A DNA stretch of 64,000 nt from Perca fluviatilis (lineage: Eukaryota; Chordata; Actinopteri; Perciformes; Percidae): NCBI RefSeq assembly GCF_010015445.1, contig NC_053120.1, positions 6,649,614 to 6,713,613 of the forward strand. The letters are read 5' to 3'. The translations under genes and the position numbers were made by a program. The number at the start of each line of letters is the position of its first letter. Within the stretch, counting starts at the first letter, position 1. Of the stretch, positions 9,770 through 22,260 are shown piece after piece. Below the pieces are notes generated by a model. That model was not told where the DNA came from and ran no database searches. It worked only from the letters and a program-made list of their open reading frames with translations.

Positions 9770-11560
9770 TTATTCAGTTTTTTTTTATTGCAAACACAAC
9801 CCCCCTCCAGTCCCAACCCACAACAAACATTTCTCTCTCAACCTCAGGTCGTAGTACAACAATAAAAAAAAAGCTAAAAGCAAATAAATGATACTACCAC
9901 AGTAGCAGGTCCTGTTTGTCTTCTTCTTTTACAAACCGCTCAAATGGCCTTCAGATTTTCTCATACACCCCAAATTTGCCTCTCAGTAAATATGTCAGTC
10001 TCTCCATGGACATACATTGCACCATATTCTTGATCCAAGTACCAATCGTAGGTGCCTCCATTTTCTTCCTGATGAGCGCTACATATAGTCCTTGTTGCCT
10101 GTAGTATAGCAAAATCAATACATTTATATTCTTGGGCTTTCATATTCAGATTTGTTGGATACGGTGCAGCAAAATCATTTTTGGGTCATGGAACGTTCAC
10201 AGACAATCTTATGGCCATCTTAGCGTCCGTGCTGTCCACAACATCTCTGACTGTCTGGGTCAGATGTGAAACTATAGAAGCTCTTCCCAGCTGGACACTT
10301 CTCTCTGCGATTGGACAACATAATCTGACCTCAAATGGCTCGGTGCGATCATTTGTAAAACGCTCCTCACGTGTCCGCTAAACGTCCAAATCTAACCGCA
10401 GTTTAACACAAATGAGAAAGAACGGACTCACGTTTACTTTGACTGTATCCCCTGTATTCAGCCTAAACTCTTTTTCGATTTTAGAAGAAGTAGAAATATA
10501 TTGATTTATTGCCTTTTAAATATCGGTAAATGTGACAGAGCTGCACTTATATGGTTATTTTTGTCATCTTTAGCTCATGTACAAAATATAAGTTTTTTTA
10601 TATTACTTTTCATCAGAGTTGTAACATGCTTCGAACCCAGTGAAAAAAAATATTTAAATTGATGGAGACACATCTGTAAACGCCCCCCCCCAGTAAATTA
10701 GAGCCTGACACATAAAGACCAACAGCAAATAAATAAGAGGCAACACAACAAGGACGAAATAAGAAAAAGGCAAATGTGCCTTTCAGTAAAGTCGTTATAG
10801 GAAGTAATATAAAAGTCAGTCTAGCCTAACAGCAAAATGAAATATGAAATTGTTACATAATAATGACTCCCCGTGTGTTATCATTCAAATCGTCTTTACG
10901 AAATGTCGCCTCAGGAGTTCCAGAGCGAGTCTGAAGGTTATCACGCCCTGTGTGGCAATGAAACGTCCGTCAAAGGCGCAGATCTCTCAGTCGGCAGGCA
11001 GACGTCAGTCACGGCACAAACAAAGGGCAACAGGGATGCGTGAACAGGTCAATGATGCACACAAGCAGTGTACACACATGTGGCGTACACACATGTAGTA
11101 AAAGTCCTGCTGCTGAATTTTGAGCAAGGGGCTTTGGAATGAAGGAGAGACAAACACCTCACCACAGAGTTTCTATACTCTATCTCTTTATCTTATAAGA
11201 GAAAGAGATAGAGTGGGACTGGAACCCTGCCTGCTAGTCAACACAGTGAAGAACTAAAGGCTCAATCAAGAGTCAATGTCTTGCGTTTTTCCCCAAAGAA
11301 CTAATTCCGTATTGGCTCTCCCTGAGCTCATCATCCGGCCACAGCTGCTTACACACTGACATTAGTGGCCTTTTGTCTCTGCGGACCAAAAGGCTGCATA
11401 ACGTGAGTTCTAGAGAGTCCTAAGCTGCATCTCATGTTGCTCAAACTGCCTCTTCAAGACCTCCACTTGCCTCCCTTCCTCGCGTCTTAGTCCCTCCCAC
11501 CGATGAGGCACGGGAGAGACGCGAGGAAATCATGGGAGGAGAGAGGCATCGAGCAAATGT
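9770..11560. other. Intergenic, no gene recognised
   Basis: Low-complexity T-rich start, then unique-looking AT-rich sequence. Short reading frames on both strands around 9916-10381 show no recognisable domain or splice pattern. A palindrome-like AGAGATAGAGT / CTCTATCTCTTTATC pair lies near 11178-11214. Confidence 0.45.
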
Positions 11561-11570
11561 GTTTTTAGAG

Positions 11571-12775
11571 CAGTGATTTTCAACCACTGTGCCGCGGCAC
11601 ACTAGTGATTAGAGATAGAGATCGACTAGAGATCGTCCTGTGTGCCGTGGGAAATTATCCGATTTTACTTAAAGCGCCCATATTATACTCATTTTCAGGT
11701 TCATAATTGTATTTTAAGGTTGTACCAGAATAGGTTTACATGGTTTAATTTTCAAAAAACACCATATTTTTGTTGTACTGCACAGCTCTCTCTCACTGCT
11801 GTAGATCCTCTTTTCACCTGGTTTCTGTTTTGGCTACAGAGTGAGACCTCTTTTCTTCTTCTTCTGTACTATCTTTGATTGCACTCGCACATGCTCAGTA
11901 GCTCAGATGTAGATCATGTCAGCTAGCTAGCTCCATAGAAGTAAAAGACAGGCTGTTTCTCCAACTTCAGTCAGTTACAAGGCAGGATTAGCTGGGAGAC
12001 TTCTAAATGAGGGCTCACATGTAATTAGTTCTTTTGTAGATTATGGTGAACTTGTGTGTGTTGTAGCAGTGCTTTGCTATTGAGAACGAGGTACCATGCT
12101 AGTTTTAGCATTAGCGTTAGCATGCTAATGCTAACGCTACGAGCTAACGGTTGCGGTTAGCCAGCTCATTTCGGATTGTGACGTCACAGTCCGAGCCGAT
12201 TTTGAACAGCTCACTAGGAGACTGAAGGCAGGACACATTCAGAAACCGTATCTCTCTCTCAAAACAGCATGGATGGATTTTTTTCAAACTTTGTATGTGT
12301 GTGGAAGCACCAGAAACACAAAAGAACACCCCAAATACCAGAACGTTTTTTTCATAATATGGGCACTTTAATTGGTCCAACAAAATTATTTTATTGAGTT
12401 ACTCCAAATAATTTGCCATTTTTGCGCGTATGTGCCTGCAATGTGATGACTGGCAGATATATTAAATACTATTCCATGTCAGTAGGTGGCGCAATAATGA
12501 CCTTGTTGATTTAAGACATTAGAATTACTGCCACCTTTCACGCACATTTCTTCAATTCCTGCCAGTTCCTGTCAGCTTTGTGTTCATCTAAACAGGCCCA
12601 GGTTGCACACTAAGTGAGTATAAACAAATTGACAGACTACATTTTATATTATAAATTATATATACTGTATTAGGCTACAATGTGTCATTTTATAACATTT
12701 GTGGTTGGTGGTGTGCCGCGGGATTTTTTGAATGTAAAAAATGTGCCGTGACTCAAAAAAGGTTGAAAAACACTG
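11571..12775. mobile_element. hAT-type element (CAGTG..TTCAACC) with a nested TTAA element
   Basis: Left end CAGTGATTTTCAACC, right end GGTTGAAAAACACTG. Flanking 8-mers are ttttagag and ttttacag (7 of 8), the hAT duplication length. Both ends carry GTGCCGYGGCAC / GTGCCGTGAC motifs. It is interrupted at 11669-12371 by a TTAA-flanked element. Confidence 0.8.
11669..12371 (+). mobile_element. TTAA element, AGYGCCCATATTAT family, copy 1 (nested)
   Basis: TTAA at both ends with inverted termini AGCGCCCATATTAT and ATAATATGGGCACT. The interior holds a TTAGCATTAGCGTTAGCATG fold-back and GTGACGTCACAGTCCG. Near-identical copies are at 24679-25353 (opposite orientation) and 16949-17425. No transposase. 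Confidence 0.85.
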
Positions 12776-13055
12776 TTTTACAGGGATGAGACGTCCTTTC
12801 CTCTGAAGCGTCACATGAATTTGTCAGCTGTTTGGGCGGAGTTAGCAACTCCTTCAGCTGCGCGGCTTCCAGGAAGGCTGCTCTCGTGTATCCTCGCCTA
12901 TAGCTCCTCGACGATCCCTCCTCGATGCCCGCTCCTCGTCCCTCGGGGCAGAAATAAGAGCTTTGAGACGGCCTTCACCGAGGAGAGACAGAACAACTTC
13001 CGGTTCAGCAGAGGAGTCGTGGAGCTGTCAAATAAGGGCCATGAGATGTACCCCA

Positions 13056-13260
13056 AGTCTCGCATTGTTAGACATACCTTTTTACACAGCACTGCGGAGG
13101 AGGGTCTGGCTAGTCCACACAGCATTCTGGGATGGGAGAAAAACTCGCTCTGGTTTATTGGCATTTTTCCAATCACGATCATCTTGGGCGCTTACGGTGC
13201 CTCTGCAAAATAGCCTCTGGAAGGAACATGTTTTGGTGGAACATGTGGACGTACAAAGGT
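13056..13260 (+). mobile_element. AGTCT-family element, truncated copy B
   Basis: Starts AGTCTCGCATTG and follows the family through CACAGCACTGCGGAGGAGGG, GGTTTATTGGCATTTTTCC and GAACATGTTTTGGTGGAACA, then stops near 13260. The second half is missing. Confidence 0.75.
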
Positions 13261-14055
13261 TGAGGAAACCCATTTTGGCCGTTTCGTTCCGACCCTGGAT
13301 CTCGTTCTTTCGGTCATGACCCAGCCTTCATGACCATAGGTGAGGGTAGGAACGAAAAATGCTGGCCGGTAGATCGAGAGCTTTGCCTTTTGGCTCAGCT
13401 CTCTTTTCGTCACAACGGTGCCGACTTCCTGCTTTGCTCCTGTAATAATTACAAGAGGCCACTAGAAGGTGCCACCATTTTTAAACGGAAACATGAGTGG
13501 TAATTGCTGCTTGGACAAACAACTTATGGGAGTGTTTTTTGGGAGAGGACAGTCTCAATAGTGTGGATGCATCGACTCAAAAATTGCTCAAACATTAGCT
13601 GTGTACACTGCAAAACGGACAATTTAAGAAAGTCTACTGTAATACTGTATCTTATTTTAGGTTATTATTGCTGCAGGTGAGCATTATTTAACATCATTTT
13701 TTCTCATCAAAAGTCCTTAAAACCTTTAGAAAGACAGCTGACAAGAAACGAGTCAGAAAAGTCGATTGATATAAAGAGCAAGAACCCGTAATGTAGCTCT
13801 GTAAAGAAATGACAAGGTCCTTTTTGGAGTTTTCAGTGAATGACAAGGCTGAGAGCAGCTACCAGGCTAAATCCACACCTAATGATTGAAAGTGACACAC
13901 GCCAACTTTTCCTCTTCGCTGCTCTTCCTCAGAGAAGAGCTGAGGTGAGCATTTGATACGTGACACATCCATCAACTTGTCTTCAGGGTTCAGAGGCTCA
14001 AAGCGTCACAGTGTGGGCCGTCGGGGACATGCAGCTGCAAACAGCAGGGGTCACA

Positions 14056-14068
14056 ACACACACATACA

Positions 14069-14115
<47 letters not shown>
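14056..14115. repeat. (CA)n microsatellite
   Basis: CA repeat of about 60 bp with two TA interruptions. Confidence 0.95.
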
Positions 14116-14117
<2 letters not shown>

Positions 14118-14229
14118 TACAGAGGAATGCTGTTTGAAAGCCAGCACCGACCCAGTGTGGAGGAACAGAATTGGACAAACGAGAAGAGGTCAGCAGCAGG
14201 GGTCCAGGTCATTGGTCAAGATGTCTGTT

Positions 14230-15330
14230 GACGGCCCATCTTTTTATTTTAATTTTTAATGGTGACATTGAACAAGACAGAACAAACATGTGCTAACAAA
14301 TTACAACATCAAACAATGACAAGGGATCCAAAACATAGGGGTCACAGTGGTATAAAATACAGACAGTAACACTGAGGAATTAAGTTGAATTAAAGAATTA
14401 TTGGGATTGGGTGGGGAAGAGAGTGAAAAAAGAAAAGGAAAAGGAAAAAGATGAAAAATAACAATACAGAGGTTCAATTGGTGAAATAAAGAGAAGAAAA
14501 TAAGGCATTCAGTACTTAGTGATTATAGTCAATGTGACTACCCTAATTTTAATACTAAACTTTTCTAAATAATTGATCAATATTAATAATAATAGTAGTG
14601 ATAAAAAAGGGGGTGGAGCCACCTCCCCAACACGTTATTGTAGGCCCAGTTTATTATGCAACATATGCAGTAGGGGGTCCCTGCTACCAGGGGCGTCGGA
14701 CTGGGGGGAAAAAGGGGACTGAGTACCCAGGGCCCTCATGTGAGGAGGGCCCAAAAAGATGCTAGAATAAATAGCTGTGGATGCAAGGAGGGGCCCATAG
14801 AAAATGCCTTTCTACAGGGCCCAGAATTTTAACCCAGTTTAACCCAAGTCCTGTGATTATGTACAAGAGTTTCTTTAACTTTGAATTGGATTATTATTTC
14901 CTAAAATGTAATTAGTTTCGGTCTTAGTGGTCTCTCAGAACTGAAATTTATCGGACGTAAATTTCTCTCTTTAGGTTAATCTTGCTAAACTGCAACAGCT
15001 ACCGAAAGATTACATTCTTTTTTCCCATATGTACGGGGGATGAGATAGTCTCTTCACTCAGAGAACCAAGGTTACAACGTAACCGAGCGATCTGAAACTA
15101 ATTTAGCTACACTTACATCACTTACATTTGCAGGAATTTCCGGATTAAACTGACACACATGATTTGAGTCCTTTAACTTTTAGAGAAATTATCCAGAGCC
15201 ATATTTATGGACTCATGGTGATCAGGATTTGAAAGAAATGCTGATTAAAAAAAAACAAAAACGTCTAGGTCATTTGTGATCAAATATACAAGCTGAATGA
15301 CAAAACGACAGAGAATGCATGTCTGGACTT
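14230..15330. other. Intergenic with probable dispersed repeats, no gene recognised
   Basis: The 14690-14830 segment (AGGGGCGTCGGACTGGGGGG, then GAGGGCCC and CAGGGCCCAG) has the look of an interspersed repeat. The rest is AT-rich without coding potential. Confidence 0.4.
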
Positions 15331-15629
15331 TAGAGAGTGAGTAATGTATTTTATGAAATGTTTTCCCTCAGGGTTTTTTGGGTTTTTCTAATAATATCGC
15401 ATTGCCAGAAGTGTAATGCCCTGCAGAGCTCGAATAAATCACCTCCTACAAAAATAACAAATCTCTGGTGTTTTTTCTTCTCCTTCATAATAGACAAAAC
15501 AATTGGTTTGTGGTTTAGAGAGAGATCAAACTGAGACAGCACATGTGGGAAATAACCGAAAGGACAGTTTGTCCTCAAATGAAAGATTTAGACCCCCTCT
15601 CCATAATACATCATTACATATGCTGTACG

Positions 15630-15636
15630 TACACAT

Positions 15637-15724
<88 letters not shown>
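15630..15724. repeat. (CA)n microsatellite
   Basis: About 90 bp of CA repeat interrupted once by AACA. Confidence 0.95.
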
Positions 15725-16143
15725 ACATTGATTCACAATATTGCATATGGGAAATTTAATACATTCCGAATCTGAGGACAAATCAATACAGATGTTTTTG
15801 CCTCCTTCAACATGAATGATGTATGTGATTCTCTGAAAGGAGCAGGCTTAAAATTGGATGGTGGAAAACAGGCATTATATGGTTTGTAATTGGTCAAAAG
15901 CAAGATTCTTAGGTCCAAAGCTGAACTTAATGTAAATTAAGCAAAGTGCAAATAAACCACGGCTGCAATCTAATTCATTGATTGTGGCCATTCATTGCAT
16001 TTTAATTCATGCTCCACAGCATTTATAGCCTAAGGTAATTTGCAATGCCCCACCCTAGACTGGCCTTTAAAATACGATAAACTCAACACTTACATAAAAG
16101 ACAGTACAAAACACAAACTCAACATAGATACACACCTTAAAAC

Positions 16144-16560
16144 AGGGGTCTTCAAAGAGTTTTAGGCCAAGGACCCCTTAGCTAAAAAAGAGAAGGAGTA
16201 GGGACCGCCAACTACATACATTGTATAACATTTAGTTGCATATTAATTAATTGCTTTTAAGATGCTCGTTTTATGTGTTGGTTTTATTGCTTATCTGTTT
16301 TTAATGTGCTATATGTGCTGGTTTTACTGTCAAGTGTCTTTGAGTACCATGTAAAGTGCTATATAAATAAAATGTATTATTATTATTATTATTATTAATA
16401 AACTGGGCCAGATGGATGAAAATTGACATATTATTCATACATACAAGTTTTGATGTCTTACCTAAATAGTAAGCCATATCATAAATTATTTTTTTTTTAG
16501 CAAAAAGGCTTTGCTAATAATGTGTTAGATTCATGTTAATGTATATTTTCAAAGATATTT
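16144..16560 (+). mobile_element. CAGGGGTCTTCA-type hAT-like element, interrupted, copy 1
   Basis: CAGGGGTCTTCAAAG, GGCCAAGGACCCCTTA and ACATTGTATAACAT match the copy at 27406. Similarity resumes after 16400 (TTGCTAATAATGTGTTAGA). Between them lies a LINE 3' tail. The right terminus is not identified. Confidence 0.6.
16255..16397 (+). mobile_element. LINE 3' tail (L2/CR1/Rex-like) ending in (ATT)n
   Basis: GTCTTTGAGTACCATGTAAA then GTGCTATATAAATAAAATG and (TATTAT)n is the classic fish LINE 3' end. It was probably inserted into the flanking hAT-like element. Confidence 0.65.
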
Positions 16561-16948
16561 AAAGGTCCCATGGTATGACATTTTTTTTTAACATTAATAC
16601 GAGTTCCCCCAGCCTGCCTATGGTCCCCCAGTGGCTAGAAATGGTGATAGGTGTAAACCGAGCCCTGGGTATCCTGCTCTGCCTTTGAGAAAATGAAAGC
16701 TCAGATTGGCCGATCTGGAATCTTCTCCTTATGAGGTCATAAGGAGCAAGGTTACCTCCCCTTTCTCTGCTTTGCCCGCCAAGAGAATTTGGCCCACCCA
16801 TGAGAGAGAGACATCATGGCTTTCAAACGAGCAAAGTGGCAGTTGGTCAAGGCCACAGCCCCACCCTCCACCTTGCTCCACTGTCTGAGCACCTGGGGAA
16901 CCTGGTTATGTAGTTTAAGATTTGCAAATTTAATAAAATAATCGAAAC
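16560..16948 (+). repeat. TTTAAAGGTCCCATGGTATG-type dispersed repeat, right end lost
   Basis: Starts TTAAAGGTCCCATGGTATGA, a widespread fish TTAA-type element start. The interior includes CTCAGATTGGCCGATCTGG and TTATGAGGTCATAAGGAGCA. It abuts the TTAA element at 16949. Confidence 0.55.
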
Positions 16949-17425
16949 TTAAAGTGCTCATATTATGCTTATTTTCAGGTTCATAATTGTATTTAGACGT
17001 TATATCAGAGTAGTGTTACAAGGTTTAATTTTCAAAAAAAAACTCTTTTCACCCTGTGTTATGAGCTCTCTGTTTTAGCTACAGAGTGAGACATCTCACT
17101 TCTGTTCCATCTTTGTTGGGAGTCGCATGTGCACAGTACCTAGGTAAGGACTACTAGCCAGTCAGAAGAAGAGTATGAGGGCGTGCCCCGCTAGCAGCTA
17201 GGTGAGCATTATAACGTGTTATAACATGTGTTACAAAGTGACGCACGTTCATCACAGAAGTAAAACTAGTTTGGAGCAGTTTGTGAACAGTGTTTTCTGT
17301 TGGAGATGGTAAGTCCCTTTGGGGTGGACTTTTTCACTTTGTAAACCTATAACATGCACAAAAAAAGATATATAACACAATAAAGGAAAGGGAAAAAGCC
17401 AAAGAGCATAATCTGAGCACTTTAA
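16949..17425 (+). mobile_element. TTAA element, AGYGCCCATATTAT family, copy 2
   Basis: TTAA at 16949-16952 and 17422-17425, with ends AGTGCTCATATTATG and CATAATCTGAGCAC. The first 110 bp match the copies at 11669 and, inverted, 25353. It is shorter and more diverged. Confidence 0.75.
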
Positions 17426-18137
17426 CATATTTATTTTTTAAGAACACTGCAATGATGAGACCTTATCGGCTTCCTGTCCAAAATTTTAATTGCTCGATTG
17501 TACATCATCGTAAAAGGAAGTGGTTTTTGGAGATGCTTCTTTTGACCAAGAGGTTACACAATAACTTAGATTTGAAAAGATCATAGAGTGCATGAAACTA
17601 TAAAATGGAAGGCAGTCTCTAATAAGTTTAGATGTACGTAAGATGGTTTTCCAACCTTGTTCACCATTTTCACGTGTTTCTCAAATTCTAAGTGGGAGAT
17701 ATTCTACCCCTGAGACCTGTTCAGTATGTTGCCCATTAATCTTTTAGATTTGTTACTCATTGTGGGTTGAGCGCTGGAATAAAAGCAAAAGGACAGTTTT
17801 TTTTAACACTGATTGAAAGACATGAGTGTTAAGTTTGCTGTTCTTCCCTTTTATTCCATTCAAATAAACTGATGATGATGACACGTCACACTGAAACACA
17901 AAAAGTCTGAAATCACTGCATCAGATAGGACACATGATGTACTTTCTACTATTTCGTTTGAGTGTCTGATGCTTATACAGTATATTGGCCTCGACAACCA
18001 CAATGCCCTTAGTTTCTACATGACAAAAAATCACCCAAAGCCCAAACTTAGCAAAACTTTAATATACAGTAGAGGTGGCAGATCAGAAGATGTTCATAAA
18101 TCAAACATGTCATAAAAAAAACAGCCTGTTTTGTCAT

Positions 18138-18437
18138 TTAAAGGTGCAGTAAGCGATGCAAAGATTAAAAACAATTTCACGGACTGGCCAGCCGGCATAT
18201 TTACATGCTGCCCCCCCCCCACTACTATCAACTGTGTGTTGCAGATTGGCTGGAACAGTGCTCCCTGGCTCATGCGCTCCTTTCTGTCTGATTTCCATTT
18301 ACAGAGCCAGGGCTGTGTAAGAACACTGGGGTTTTTTTTCAGCTCACGCAGAAAATAAAGAGCCATGTGACTGTGATGACATATTCCCTGAATTTGACAA
18401 AAAAAATTTGGATTAACATAGTTTACTACACCTTTAA
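18138..18437. mobile_element. TTAA element, AAAGGTGCAGTA family
   Basis: TTAA at both ends, with inverted termini AGGTGCAGTAAGC and TTTACTACACCT. 300 bp, noncoding. Confidence 0.7.
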
Positions 18438-18739
18438 ATTTGAGGGATTGTTGCCCTAAGAGCAAATCTTATTCTTAAAATAAATAAATACTGGACGTTT
18501 GATATGATAAATACAAAGGAGCACACATTATTCTGAGCCTTTTTCAGGTTTCAGGCACAAACGTAAATAATAATAATATTAATAATAATAATAAAACTAA
18601 CTATATGTGTAGCCTAATCCCTGTATTAGAGCCACTCTTCTCTGGTCTCACAGGTGCTGTTCTCTGCAGGAAATTCATTGCTGGAAACGCCAATGGCACC
18701 GTCTGTCATCGATCGACCTCTGCAAGGTGCCTCCAGCAC

Positions 18740-18741
<2 letters not shown>

Positions 18742-18815
<74 letters not shown>
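18742..18815. repeat. (CA)n microsatellite
   Basis: About 74 bp of uninterrupted CA. Confidence 0.97.
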
Positions 18816-18817
<2 letters not shown>

Positions 18818-18926
18818 TTGCTCCATTGGCTGCTGTCAACCTGCACTGTTTATTCTTACTGTTTATATAAGGTGTCCTGAGTTATGAATAAACATAACTG
18901 CAAGGGCATGCATACTGTACCATAGG

Positions 18927-18954
18927 ACACACACACACACACACACACACACAC
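18927..18954. repeat. (CA)n microsatellite
   Basis: About 28 bp of CA. Confidence 0.9.
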
Positions 18955-19230
18955 TTTGTGTGATATGTTACCTGAAAAAGGACTGAATGGACTGCTACAA
19001 CATTTACACTGCACAAAAACACAACACAACTAGTGCTGTCAAACGATTAAAATATTTAATCGCGATTAATCACATTAATGTCACAGTTAACTCGCAATTA
19101 ATTGCAATAATCGCACATTATTATCTATTTTAAATGTCCCTTGATTTCTTTTTGTCCCATTATTTTTTTCTCATTTTAATGCTCTTATCAACATGATATG
19201 ATACTTTTAAAACGGTGCCTGAACCGAAAG

Positions 19231-19233
19231 ATA

Positions 19234-19304
<71 letters not shown>
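19231..19304. repeat. (AT)n microsatellite
   Basis: About 74 bp of AT repeat inside the hAT element. Poly-(YI) reading frames here are artefacts. Confidence 0.97.
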
Positions 19305-19307
<3 letters not shown>

Positions 19308-19607
19308 GGAGCACCTTGTTCAATTGTATTTGTCTGTTCTGTATGTTCAAAAATATAAAACAATAAAAAGTTGATCTAAAAAAAAGGAGCACAAAACGGT
19401 GAAAACAACCACTGGATGGGAAAAGGGTATTTTACAATTACAGTGAATGCAACATGAGGCTTGCGAGGCGAGCAACATGACATCATGACTGTGTTTTTCA
19501 GACAACGGCAGCTACAGTCTGGTCCTCTCCAGTGAAATACAGACACACTTTACACCGTTTAGCTGTAAACATTGTAACCGTGTTTAATCCAGCTGCTAGC
19601 TAACGGT

Positions 19608-20164
19608 AGCCTCGTGAGACCGTCCTGATCTCGCGAGCTCCAGTTTTCCACTCGCAGATCAGTCTGGCATCTTGAGATAGAGAAAATTTGGAGCTGTTAG
19701 CCAAACGAACGGGCCAATCAGCGTTGGTTTTGAGGTGGGTTAGGTGGTGATAGACAGATGGTTTATCCAATCAGCTAACCAGTATTTTCAGACAGCGGTA
19801 GCCCTAATTCTGTTAGCCGCTCGCTAATGCTTTTTTTCTCTTGGATCCTTCTTTTGGAATATGGAGCGGGAACCTGAAATGGTGTCTTTTATTCCTAAAT
19901 TCTCGTTACACAAACGGCAAATATCCTTTACCGACATGTTGCTTGCATGCTGAGCTAACGAGCTATGCTTTGCCTGCAGTAGCAGGGGCGGGCTTGTGGT
20001 TGTATTTTCATACGCTTCGTGGATCTCCAACATAGGTGATAGACAGATGGTTCATCCAATCAGCTAACCAGTATTTCCGCCCCTTCCCAAAAGTTCTCCA
20101 ACGGAAAGTTCCCAGATGGATATGCCGAGCAAATGCGAAGAAATCCATCTGGCGGAGTCTGGTT
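19608..20164 (-). mobile_element. Nonautonomous element with 11-bp duplication and zinc-finger-like gene start
   Basis: Starts AGCCTCGTGAGACC and ends GGAGTCTGGTT. Flanks are tagctaacggt (19597-19607) and aagctaacggt (20165-20175), 10 of 11 identical. A direct repeat (GATAGACAGATGGTTYATCC, then AATCAGCTAACCAG) occurs at 19749 and 20038. CCAAT boxes are present. A minus-strand coding start lies at 19937. It is nested in the hAT element at 19031. Confidence 0.7.
19824..19937 (-). pseudogene. Short start of a CRLC zinc-finger-like protein
   Basis: From ATG 19937 (minus) the frame reads MSVKDICRLCNENLGIKDTI, then SGSRSIFQKKD, and stops at the TAG at 19824. CRLC near residue 8 resembles the first cysteine pair of a ZAD/THAP-like N-terminal zinc finger in transposon-encoded proteins. 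The second metal-binding pair is missing, so this is only a 38-residue stub inside the 19608-20164 element. Domain identity is tentative. Confidence 0.4.
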
Positions 20165-20683
20165 AAGCTAACGGTAGGCTAACGTTACCTGCTGCTAAGT
20201 GTAGTGTTGACTGGCCTCCTGTGCAGCAATGTTTCAGTAACGTCCGTTTTCGGAGCATCAGAAAGAAGCGCAGGCATCTAAGTGGCACCTAAATAAGGCA
20301 CCGAAATCCGCGTTGCTATTTGGTCCGGTAGATAACGGTCGTTAAGGCACCGGTGCCGTATTAGTACCGGGTCTCGGACCCCATTCAAAACGGCGATTTT
20401 CGTCGAAAGGTTTGCAGGTATGTACTACTCTTTGGCTGGCTCGCAAGCAAGTGCAAACAAGTGTGTGCAGCGTGCATGTTGTTTTGTTTCTGGTGCTAGT
20501 GAGATCTGGTGTGGTGTTGTAGTTTTTCTAACGTTACTAGTTGTTGGAACAGCATGTGAAAAAACTACAAAGTTTGCCAGGCCAAAAAGAACGTTAATCT
20601 CGTGATAAAAAAAATGTCGCCGTTAAAATGGGTTTGCGTTAACGCCGTTAAAAACGCGTTTAACTGACAGCACTAAACACAAC

Positions 20684-22260
20684 CAATATTATCTTAAACA
20701 ATGTACCCATAAAGTGAGACTGGGAGAAGTTTGCTAACATCAGCCCCCATAAGCTTGTTGCTCGTACCAGACCCAGACAGGCTGCAGTTTTAAAACCCCT
20801 GAGTGTATTTGATTGACCCAGGTTGTGTTTCACCGGCGAATGAATTCAACATTTTCATTTGTAAAATGACAGTTGTGCTTCCTCTAAAGTGACACAGAGT
20901 CACTTTAATCCCACCAAAATGACCTTTTTCAGTTTATTCCTCATGTTATTTCCTCCCATTTTTAGTTTTTATCGTAGATATGAAAAGTTTGTGGGATAAA
21001 TTTCCCACGAGAAAGCTCCAAACATATTGACATAACACCATACAGTTCAATATTATCTCATGGTGAAGGTGTTTAAACTTTTCAGGACATTTCACTGGCT
21101 ATTTAACGCCCTGTTCACATTTATAAACATGTAGTTCATGATATATGTAATTCAAATATAGCTGCTTATGTTTAGGCAACAAAACTACTTAGTTAGGGTG
21201 AAGAAAAGATCATAGTTTGGGTCAAAATAAGTAAGTTTGTTTCATAATTTTTTTTAACACTTTATTCATTCATTTTTCCAATTCACCTAAATGGTGTCAA
21301 CAGACAGTAAGCTACATACACCATAAATGACAGAAGAAAAAATGACACAGATGCTGACTCTGAGAGTGACATGAAGTTCATTAATTACAGAAGAAGCCTG
21401 TGCTATCACTGTGAACCCTTTTGGATCCTAATTATGTGAGAGTGTACAGCAAGGATACAGGGATCATGGCAGAAATAACTACAAACAATTAAAAGAATAT
21501 ATACTCAAGGTCCATTTCAATCAGGAGAGATTTTGTTGCAGATATGCAAAGATTTATTGTACATAAGCATAATATGAAATGTACAGAGTCTTTGGGGAGT
21601 CTTTGGGAAAAATATTTTAAAGGGGTAGAGAAGCCAAACATATTGAAGTTATTTAGAAGTCTTCCTGAAAGATTTTTTTTGCTGAGCTCCATTTAGCTTG
21701 ATTTTCCAGAGCTTCACATAATAATGGTTCTTATTTCGTCTATTTTATCATCTGATATTTTGATGATAATGGTTTTAAAAACAAACTTTGCCTTTTGATA
21801 TATAGTATAAAGAGACAAATCAACTGTTTATGATATATATACATTATATATTATTATTATTATTAGTAGTAGTAGTAGTAGTATTATTATTATATATATA
21901 TGTATTATAGATAGAAAAGGGCACAAGCCCTGAACTATTGCCCATGCAAAAGACAAACTGACTGACTGAACTGTATATGACACAGGAGATACAATCCTAG
22001 TAAGTGGATCTATTTATAAGGTTAGTTTTCTGAATGGGATTCCAGTAGACTGTGTGTTAAGACTGACTCCACATCCAAAAAAACCTCTGCTAAGGCTCAC
22101 ATGAATTAGGTGCTTTCAACCTTGAAGGTGCAAACGCCAGACAACAACTAGAAAGTGCAACTACATTAGCTTTAAATAAGCAAAACTACAAAGAGCCATA
22201 TGAAAGTGCAGCTTTAATATATATATAATTTTTTATATATATATATTTTATATATTTATT
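20684..22260. other. Intergenic upstream of the receptor, no gene recognised
   Basis: AT-rich. Includes TATGTTTAGGCAACAAAACT (fish repeat style) at 21168 and ATT/AGT microsatellite at 21852-21900. Reading frames are short and show no domain. Confidence 0.5.

Larger units (their letters stand above)
19031..20675. mobile_element. hAT-superfamily nonautonomous element with perfect 8-bp duplication
   Basis: Ends are TAGTGCTGTCA and TGACAGCACTA. Flanks are aacacaac on both sides (19023-19030 and 20676-20683). The interior has subterminal TTAATCGCGATTAATCAC and GTTAACGCCGTTAAAAACGC motifs, an (AT)n tract at 19231 and a nested element at 19608-20164. A relative with the same style of ends is at 61922-62743. 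Confidence 0.9.

Noticed and set aside
12815..13319. Overlapping reading frames of about 120-130 residues suggesting an exon
   Set aside because: They run into AGTCT copy B and appear on both strands at once, with no domain signature.
14056..19363. Reading frames of poly-(TH), poly-(CV) or poly-(YI)
   Set aside because: Translations of CA, GT and AT microsatellites.
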